From contig QHYH01000129.1 of assembly GCA_003223215.1 (NCBI GenBank), forward strand, positions 29,394 to 93,393: a stretch of 64,000 bases of DNA, written 5' to 3'. The notes beneath the pieces were generated by a model. It worked only from the letters and a program-made list of their open reading frames with translations, was not told where the DNA came from and did not search any database. Positions 63,968 to 64,000 of this stretch are shown one piece after another; position 1 is the first letter of the stretch; each line of letters opens with the position of its first letter. A program made the translations under genes and the position numbers. This stretch comes from Acidobacteriota bacterium (GTDB lineage Bacteria > Acidobacteriota > Terriglobia > Acidiferrales > UBA7541).

Positions 63968-64000
<33 letters not shown>

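Overview
The window is about 64 kb of GC-rich, densely coding bacterial chromosome. The style fits Acidobacteriota (Terriglobia-like soil lineage): a winged-helix/TolB-propeller regulator, very large secreted propeller proteins (propeller-amidohydrolase and sortilin/BNR type), LptD (a diderm envelope), a dnaK-dnaJ-hspR operon and several PilZ loci. The phylum call is inferred from gene content and style; no database search was possible.

Layout. 1-2.2 kb: a HAD hydrolase cut by the window edge, a small unknown protein, an intact PilZ gene, and decayed coding remnants including a frameshifted second PilZ gene. 2.2-7.6 kb: alpha/beta hydrolase, a translationally coupled UvrC-like protein and aldo/keto reductase, acyl-CoA dehydrogenase, HIT protein, HU. 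7.7-11.5 kb: six-domain S1 protein with a clear promoter, a DnaC-like ATPase with an N-terminal zinc site, HspR. 11.7-15.1 kb: dnaJ and dnaK, driven by a near-consensus promoter overlapped by a HAIR-like HspR operator, so the operon closes an autoregulatory heat-shock loop. 15.4-25.7 kb: DsbA-like thioredoxin-fold protein and MauE-type membrane protein (a thiol-redox pair), small membrane protein, GNAT, winged-helix/TolB regulator, secreted metalloprotease, NlpC/P60-like protein, a frameshifted secreted hydrolase and a DUF1015 protein.

25.9-47.5 kb is a polysaccharide/glycoconjugate locus. It holds three GT4 glycosyltransferases, a WecA-like phosphoglycosyl transferase, two UDP-sugar dehydrogenases, UDP-glucuronate decarboxylase, two further SDR epimerases, an asparagine synthase, a transglutaminase-like membrane protein, a NodU-type carbamoyltransferase, an FAD oxidoreductase, a YdcF-type protein and a CpsB-type phosphatase. 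The dehydrogenases, decarboxylase and epimerases can make UDP-GlcA, UDP-xylose and uronic acids of HexNAc; AsnB and the carbamoyltransferase suggest amidated and carbamoylated sugars. No flippase, polymerase, Wza or Wzc is visible here. Two half-size TauE/SafE proteins sit in an operon with cpsB.

47.5-59.5 kb: the two giant secreted propeller proteins, LptD, a GatA-like amidase and a lipoprotein. From 59.9 kb a promoter and a perfect rho-independent terminator bracket about 200 nt of structured, non-coding RNA of unknown family. Beyond it a boxA-like element and a 23S rRNA gene start. No 16S rRNA or tRNA precedes the 23S, so the rRNA genes look unlinked. The 23S gene is split at the equivalent of E. 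coli position 1931 by a group I intron whose P1 helix, P/Q/R/S core and LAGLIDADG homing endonuclease can all be read directly. The 23S gene runs off the window end.
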